Assembly: GCA_963920635.1 (NCBI GenBank)
Contig: OY987303.1
Span: 15,354,175-15,418,174, forward strand
DNA: 64,000 nt
Source: Pseudeuparius sepicola
Taxonomy: Eukaryota; Arthropoda; Insecta; Coleoptera; Anthribidae
Reading direction: 5' to 3'
Below the pieces are notes generated by a model. That model was not told where the DNA came from. It saw only the letters and a program-made list of their open reading frames with translations, and did no database searches. Below, piece after piece: positions 58,984-64,000 of this stretch. Made by a program: the position numbers and the translations under genes. Numbering within the stretch: the stretch's first letter is position 1; every line of letters starts with the position of its first letter.

Positions 58984-59026
<43 letters not shown>
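58984..59026. repeat. TA microsatellite, right of ribozyme array
   Basis: TA run followed by ACATATTATTATGTTTTAG, the same junction as at 46661-46721. Confidence 0.9.
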
Positions 59027-59027
<1 letters not shown>

Positions 59028-59239
59028 CATATTATTATGTTTTAGTTTTTTTTGGTTGGTGGCTTCAAGTAAACTTTACAATGGATAAAACAGGGATATT
59101 CACAACAAAATAAAATTTAGTTTAAAGCCATAAAAAGGCCTCAAATAAAATCTGTGTATTACAAAAAAATCAAACAATCTTTTCTGTACAAACATAGCAT
59201 GAAGTACCTGCTGTTTCTATTTGGCATTTAATTTGGTGT

Positions 59240-59780
59240 AGGTACCTATATGCATAACTCATTAACAGCAGAATATTCTTGCAATGCTCAAAAACTTCAG
59301 GAACCTCGGTCGCCCCGAGGCTATATTTATGACCCGTGCCGCAGCCGGGTTATTTTCAAAGTAAGCGGCTATTTGCTGGAATTCTTAATTTCTCCGGTGC
59401 ACAACATCCCATCCATGATTAATAAAGTACTCGGTTTATTCCGGTTCGAGTGAGCTGGAACACTGCCATAATTCAGTAATTTCCGCGGGCCAGGGATATT
59501 AAAAATTAAAAGTAATGCATTCCGGAGATGCCTAACGAAATTAAAGTACACCGGAATGAATAGCAAGAGAAGTTATTTTCTAGCCGGAATAATTATTTAA
59601 ATTCGTTCCATTAAGAATTGAAGAAACGACCGTCGAAACCCAGCCCACTTAAGTAGTGTTTTATGAATTCAGAGTAAATTGGTGCATTAACGCGTTAAAA
59701 ATTATTCCCGAACATTTAAGAAACTAACGTCAGTGTAATAACGGCCAGGATGAATAAAATACCTTTGCTGGAATACCAAT
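59240..59780. other. single-copy island 10
   Basis: Several CCGGAAT words (GGTTTATTCCGG, CATTCCGGAG, CACCGGAATG, GCCGGAATAATT) spread over 250 bp, with TTAATTTC and AATTAAA words between. No protein-like frame. Possible regulatory DNA. Confidence 0.3.
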
Positions 59781-59818
59781 AATCTCCAAAAATAGCCTAG
59801 ACTTAACATTACTTTGTA

Positions 59819-60627
59819 TCGAAGTATGAGTAATCAATCAGTCACCTAAACAATCGATTGATCACGGACTATTATAGAGATAGCACATCCAAAGATGAGG
59901 GACCAAACCACTGGTCTGGAGACGGTTGGTAGTAAGCTCTCGGTAGTTGTGACGTCAGTCTTTGACGATCCGAGGACTACGATAAAGACAGGCCATGGCG
60001 CAGAAAAATCACGTCCGACGTTACATATCATTTGTCACATAACTGAAAGCGGCAGCTTGGGTTTTGAGAAGTTTTAAATGTTTAAAGTGGTTTTAAACAT
60101 CTTAGTTTATATTTCAGAAACAAGTTTTTGTCTAGTGCGCGTGTGTCCTGGCGGAGGGGAACCGCCCAGGTGTTATTATGGCCTCTGGGTGGAAGCCGTG
60201 CCGTCCAGGAGTATTGGCGCCGCTCGCGCCGACGCGGGAGCGCTGTAAGGGGAATTCTCCCCCCGGAATGGTCAATGGACAGTGGAGCCTGAGACACAGA
60301 CGGGTGAACTGCTTACGGGAGATCAGACGGTCCGGGTGGCTGGAAGCCGTTCCCGTTGACCACGTTCGGGTTTGTGTATTTTGTATTGACCACCTTGTGC
60401 GAATTAAATCAGTGTTGTAATGTACTCGAGGATTTTCGTTGTCGAACCACGCCCTGATACGGTTCCTATTCGACCTTTCACGCTGCCGATCAACTGGGAC
60501 CTCGTCAATATTTACAGTATACTGAGGTGAGTTTTCATTTTTATTTCGTTATTGCGTGTGCTATCTCTATAATACTCCGTGATAAATTGATTGCTTATGT
60601 GACTGATTGATTACTTAGTTCGATTCA
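59819..60627. mobile_element. TIR element of about 0.8 kb, unclassified
   Basis: TAATCAATCAGTCACCTAAA at the left and, complemented, TAATCAATCAGTCACATAAG at the right are the edges of about 57-bp inverted repeats that continue through TATTATAGAGATAGCACA. Weak similarity continues outward to ATCGAA. No clear duplication. The GC-rich interior has an 80-codon frame (60178-60420) without any domain. Confidence 0.7.
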
Positions 60628-60663
60628 TTTTTACACTTATTGTCTACTAATTCTTGTATGCGA

Positions 60664-60727
60664 CAGTCGGTTGATCCATATTGATGAGGGATCACCATCC
60701 CGAAACAGTGCTGTCTATGGTCGACTG
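60664..60727 (+). ncRNA. solitary type I hammerhead ribozyme, GTC cleavage site
   Basis: Stem I is CATA/TATG (60677-60680 with 60716-60719) plus, beyond an internal loop, CAGTCG/CGACTG (60664-60669 with 60722-60727). The core is TTGATGA (60681-60687), then stem II GGGAT/ATCCC with loop CACC, GAAA (60702-60705), stem III ACAG/CTGT with loop TG, and cleavage after C60715 in the GTC triplet. The only core deviation is U for C at position 3, still able to wobble with G8. The internal loop of stem I could make the tertiary contact used by fast natural hammerheads. Confidence 0.8.
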
Positions 60728-60735
60728 CCATCTCT

Positions 60736-61429
60736 TTCTATTACTTTATAGTTCAGTAATTCTGCGAATGGTATGGCTTAGCTACAATGTGTTTTACTTG
60801 ATGCAAATCTCAAAAGTTAGCTTATAATTCCAAGAAGTAGGAAAACTTCGCATTTTAATATATTTAAAATGCATAGCTACCAAGTTTTCAGGCAAATACA
60901 TTATTCGGAGATTCATTTTCGAAACAAAGAAACCAAGGCGTCCTTTTCGCTTAACTTTACTCGACTATATTATAATACGTATTTTACTCTGAAATAATAA
61001 ATAGATGCCCCCCCTATTACAACTTAGATTATGCGAGTCGCGAGCTATCTATTTATCTGTTAGCGCATCGAGCTTATTACAACAGCGAGAAAGCCAGACG
61101 CGAAAGAGATAGAGATCTTTACGATTCGTCTCTGTCCACCCATATTTTATAACCCTTCGTGATGGACTAATTAGTTCAGAGGATACTGCAATAATTGCGC
61201 AGAATTAATTTTGCTGCGATTCGAAACGTTACGCCACAAAGTCATGGAAACATCTGCGTAATTCTTGGATGAGTCTAGAGCTTGATTGATGAGTTATTTG
61301 GATATAAAGCCAAAAACATACCAAGACAACACGCAATTTAACTCTTAATCGACGAAGATGATATAACCAGATGAATATAATGCTGAAAATTCCTTGATCT
61401 TCATCAACAACGGTTCATTTGTGTACTAT
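60736..61429. other. unassigned DNA
   Basis: No gene or repeat assigned. I find no second hammerhead in tandem with the one just upstream. Confidence 0.4.
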
Positions 61430-61960
61430 CCCTTTTAACCCTCGAACGCCCGATATCCCCCTTTTAAAATTCATTGTTTGTCCCCGGACCCGTATATACG
61501 AATTTCAGTCGCATATATTGCCTTATTTCTCGGGCATACTAATTCTTCCATATTTATCTTGATCTCATTTGGGATTCAGGCGGGCAGGCGACCGTCCCCG
61601 AAATTAGGTGGCTGTCAGATAAAAACTGAAATAATGCTTCCTCGGAATTATGCACGCAGACTGGCGGATGACATACAATCCACCACTGGAAGCAAACCGA
61701 GCATGAGCTCGGATCCCCTTCATTTTTTCCGTGTTTTGTCCTCCTTTAAATTCGGAGCATGAGGTTTCTCCCAAATATCTGAAAAACGCTAACGAATTGC
61801 TTATGGATAAACAAAAACACAGAACTAACGCATATGGGAATCGATTATTCACTATCTTCATATATTTTGCTAGCCTCCTGCCGGCCAGAAACGCATTATT
61901 TATAAATAATTGTGGTTTACACGCGTTCGGATTGGGAATAAGTTGCAAGTGAGGTAATGT
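61430..61960. other. single-copy island 11
   Basis: Moderately GC-rich stretch open on both strands for 70 to 114 codons, without recognisable domains. Possible regulatory DNA or an unrecognised exon; neither can be shown. Confidence 0.25.
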
Positions 61961-62286
61961 TTAGTGACAACACCGGCATTTACAATAATAGCGAATTTAT
62001 TAATATGATATTACCCCAACCAACATTTCTAGTCGAGTTTACCAATATTTGGTTGAGAAATACCTTATGAAGATAAAATATTACCAATTTTTTGCTTTGA
62101 TTGTTTAAAGTGCGGAAACCTAAAAGAAGAAGTTTTATTATCTAAAACTACTAATTTCTAACTTAATTATAAGGACAATAAGGATGTAAGATTAGCGAGC
62201 GTAAATGTAATAATTACAAGAAAAGGTGATAATGGGCAAACACTCAAAGTTAACAAAAAGAAGAAAAAAAAAAGAAAAGACTAGTA

Positions 62287-62334
62287 ACCACATACACGTG
62301 TTTCATGCTATTTGGCAATCATCAGTACGGTGTA
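62287..62334 (-). ncRNA. hammerhead ribozyme, minus-strand copy
   Basis: Minus strand reads ACCGTA, CTGATGA, TTGCCAAATAGCAT, GAAA, CACGTGTA, TGTGGT. Core identical to array copy a; stem I carries one more G-T pair. Confidence 0.7.
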
Positions 62335-62430
62335 ACATTAACCAAATCAAAAGATAGGTTATTGGCTCCTGCCTGGACTTCATTTGTTGCTTCCCAAATC
62401 ATACCTAACTTTTGATTTGGTTAATGTTAC

Positions 62431-62475
62431 ACAGTACTGATGATTGCCAAATAACATGAAACACGTGTATGCGGT
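62431..62475 (+). ncRNA. hammerhead ribozyme, plus-strand copy
   Basis: CTGATGA at 62437-62443, GAAA at 62458-62461, stem III ACA/TGT, predicted cleavage after A62469. Stem I has a mismatch (ACAGTA with TGCGGT) and stem II is weakened (AACAT), so activity is doubtful. Confidence 0.6.
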
Positions 62476-62971
62476 TACTAGTCTTTTCTTTTTTTTTTCT
62501 TAATTATAAGCTTCATAAACGCTGAACCTTTAAGAAAGTTATTTACTCCTAGTTTATTTTATTATTACTTAAAATGATACTCTGAAGACAAGGAAAATTT
62601 TATCATCAACACTTATAGCCAAAAGTTAACTCATTAAATTCTGGAGGTTATAAAGAAGTAAATTTTTTCTCAATATTAGTCCCTGTTGGTTGGGTCTAAA
62701 ATGGGTTAGATAGTAAGTAATTTAATATTTATATTCGACCTGTACATCATTATAGGTTTTCGATCGTTTTTAAGTTTATATGTATACACAATAATTACCA
62801 ATAAATACTATTAAGTTCAAAAAGACTAGTTTCTTGGGCTTGAAAGTAAAAAAAGGGGTTAAAGAAGGACACAATATCTTATAAAAATGACAATGAAGTA
62901 GAATTATCCCAATACAGATTTTAAAGTATGAAAATGATATAATAGAGAGGGCCACTCACACAATAAATATA

Positions 62972-63670
62972 CAGGGTGAGTCACATTTAAAGGCAGTGCC
63001 GAAAATACAAGGTAGAATTCGCTAAAATAAGCACATATGATTAATAAACATGAGCTCAAAACCGCTTGGTTCTCCATATACAGCGTGTTGAACCTTTTCC
63101 AAAAATAACATATATTTTTTAATTTCTTTCGAGCCCGTTTAGGAATTCCAACCAAATTTCGTACATATTATGGGTTGTCATTTTTTTCAATAATTTGGCC
63201 CTGTTCAGATGACCAGCGGCGTAGATACAAATAATTTTATTTTAAATGCCAGCATAATCGCCTTAGCACTAGTTTAAAAAATCCGAAATTACGAAGAAAG
63301 TGTACCATATATAAAAAAATATCAAGATGCGCTTTTTGTTCCAAATTGAATGGGCTATGGTTTTTCATAGAACCGTACTATTTTTTTAATTATTTACAGT
63401 AACTATTTGTATCTACGCCGCTGGTCATCTGAACGGGGTCAAATTATTATACAAAATGGCAACCCCCCAGCATAATGTGTACCAAATTTGGTTGGAATTC
63501 CTAAATGGGCTCGAAAGAGATTAAAAAAAAATGTTATTTTTGGAAAAATTTCAACACGCTGTATATGGAGAACCAAGCGTTTTTGAGCTAATGTTTATTA
63601 AGCATATGTGCTTATTTTAGCGAGTTCTACCTTGTGTTTTCGGCTCTGCCTTTAGATGTGACTCACCCTG
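62972..63670. mobile_element. foldback element G (TA-flanked)
   Basis: CAGGGTGAGTCACATTTAAA and complement at the ends with TA outside. The arms match to near the centre (for example ATCTACGCCGCTGGTCATCT in the right arm and its complement in the left). 699 bp, no coding sequence. Inserted in O2. Confidence 0.9.
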
Positions 63671-63702
63671 TATATTATAAATATATTATTAGATACTATA
63701 TA

Positions 63703-64000
63703 CAGTGTCCACCATAAATATTGCTACAAATTGAAAACATTGTATTTCCAATTTCTGAAAGAAATTGAATCTTGATAAAAGTTTGTGCTTCTTCTAAAAC
63801 TCAAAATGTATACTTATAAAAATTAGAAAATCTGCTTCTCTATGCGACGGAGATTTAAAAACCTAAAACTTGCTCAATAGTACAGTGCCCTCATTTTTCA
63901 AAATAGGGGCAAAAGTTATTTCAGAAAGTAGTTTAGAATTAAAACGTTTCAACTACCAAGTCACATGTATGTTTTTCATGAACACATACGTTACAAAAAA
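63703..64000. mobile_element. left part of another TA-flanked element, cut by the window edge
   Basis: TACAGTGTCCACCATAAATA at 63701 has the form of the other element ends. The remainder runs to the window edge without a right end. Confidence 0.4.

Larger units (their letters stand above)
62174..62498. mobile_element. inverted retrozyme-like insertion with 12-bp target duplication
   Basis: Two partial copies of the 58-kb monomer lie head to head: minus orientation to about 62355, plus orientation after it. A perfect direct repeat CTTAATTATAAG (62162-62173 and 62499-62510) flanks them, and O1 shows the empty site (CTACTAATAAG). The right side ends in a T-rich tract. Confidence 0.85.
62029..63700. 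repeat. repeat family O, copy 2, interrupted twice
   Basis: Inverse copy of O1, from CTAGTCGAGTTTACCAATAT at the left through ATATTCGACCTG and GGGCTTGAAAGTAAAAAAAG. It is split by the ribozyme-bearing insertion at 62174-62498 and by foldback G at 62972-63670. Confidence 0.75.

Noticed and set aside
60178..60420. 80-codon GC-rich frame inside the 59.8-60.6 kb TIR element
   Set aside because: No domain and an overlapping open frame on the other strand. Composition effect is the simpler explanation.
1..64000. tRNA genes
   Set aside because: I found no GGTTCRANNCC box B with a matching box A at the right distance by eye. A tRNAscan run would be decisive.

Overview
The window looks like gene-free, repeat-dense intergenic (or intronic) DNA from an insect or a closely related arthropod. 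The evidence is an AT-rich background, frequent short runs such as TAGGTACCTAC, mariner/Tc1-like and hAT-like DNA transposons, a Penelope-like retroelement, LINE scraps, and no host gene that I could recognise on either strand. The order within insects cannot be decided from the sequence alone. The only intact protein gene I can support is a transposase. All other coding matter is broken transposon sequence.

Layout. 1-11 kb: isolated GC-rich single-copy islands, a small hAT-like MITE, a hairpin-rich repeat (family H), a hAT-like element (Q) carrying a second unclassified element (L1), and a threefold tandem repeat of about 455 bp. 11-26 kb: a LINE reverse-transcriptase scrap, a 1.2-kb foldback (D), and families O, C/B, A, F and L, several nested in each other. 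27-31 kb: a dead Tc1 element and a Penelope-like inverted-repeat insertion (Y). 33-43 kb: further H, I, K, J, O, A, B, P and S/E/T nests. 44-47 kb: an intact 1.9-kb DD37D transposon with about 370-bp inverted ends, sitting in a TA microsatellite. 48.7-55.3 kb: a Penelope-like element (PLE1) with inverted terminal repeats, its reverse transcriptase split by a 3-kb TA-flanked element (W), followed by a GIY-YIG endonuclease. 57.9-59.0 kb: a tandem array of 327-bp units, each carrying a hammerhead ribozyme. 59.8-64 kb: a TIR element, a second solitary hammerhead, and an O copy that has taken a ribozyme-bearing insertion and a foldback.

The main result is a set of self-cleaving-RNA retroelements. 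The 58-kb array has monomers of 327 and 326 bp between predicted cleavage sites and fits the published description of animal retrozymes. A related inverted insertion at 62 kb is flanked by a 12-bp target duplication. A different, more complex type I hammerhead lies at 60.66-60.73 kb. PLE1 and Y carry shorter hammerhead-like motifs at their termini, with 12-bp and 15-bp flanking duplications. A Penelope-type RT/endonuclease could be the source of enzyme for all of them, but that link is inference.

The DNA transposons form a second theme. At least eight elements share TACAGGGTG- or TACAGTGTG-like ends and TA duplications. Most are long foldbacks without genes, and two still carry recognisable transposase ends. 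Clean nested insertions (O3>A3>B2, S>E>T, I2>K>J, Q>L1, L2>F1, C>B1, PLE1>W) give empty-site evidence and a relative age order. The GC-rich islands between the repeats may be regulatory DNA of a gene outside the window. That rests only on composition and homeodomain-like TAATTA words.
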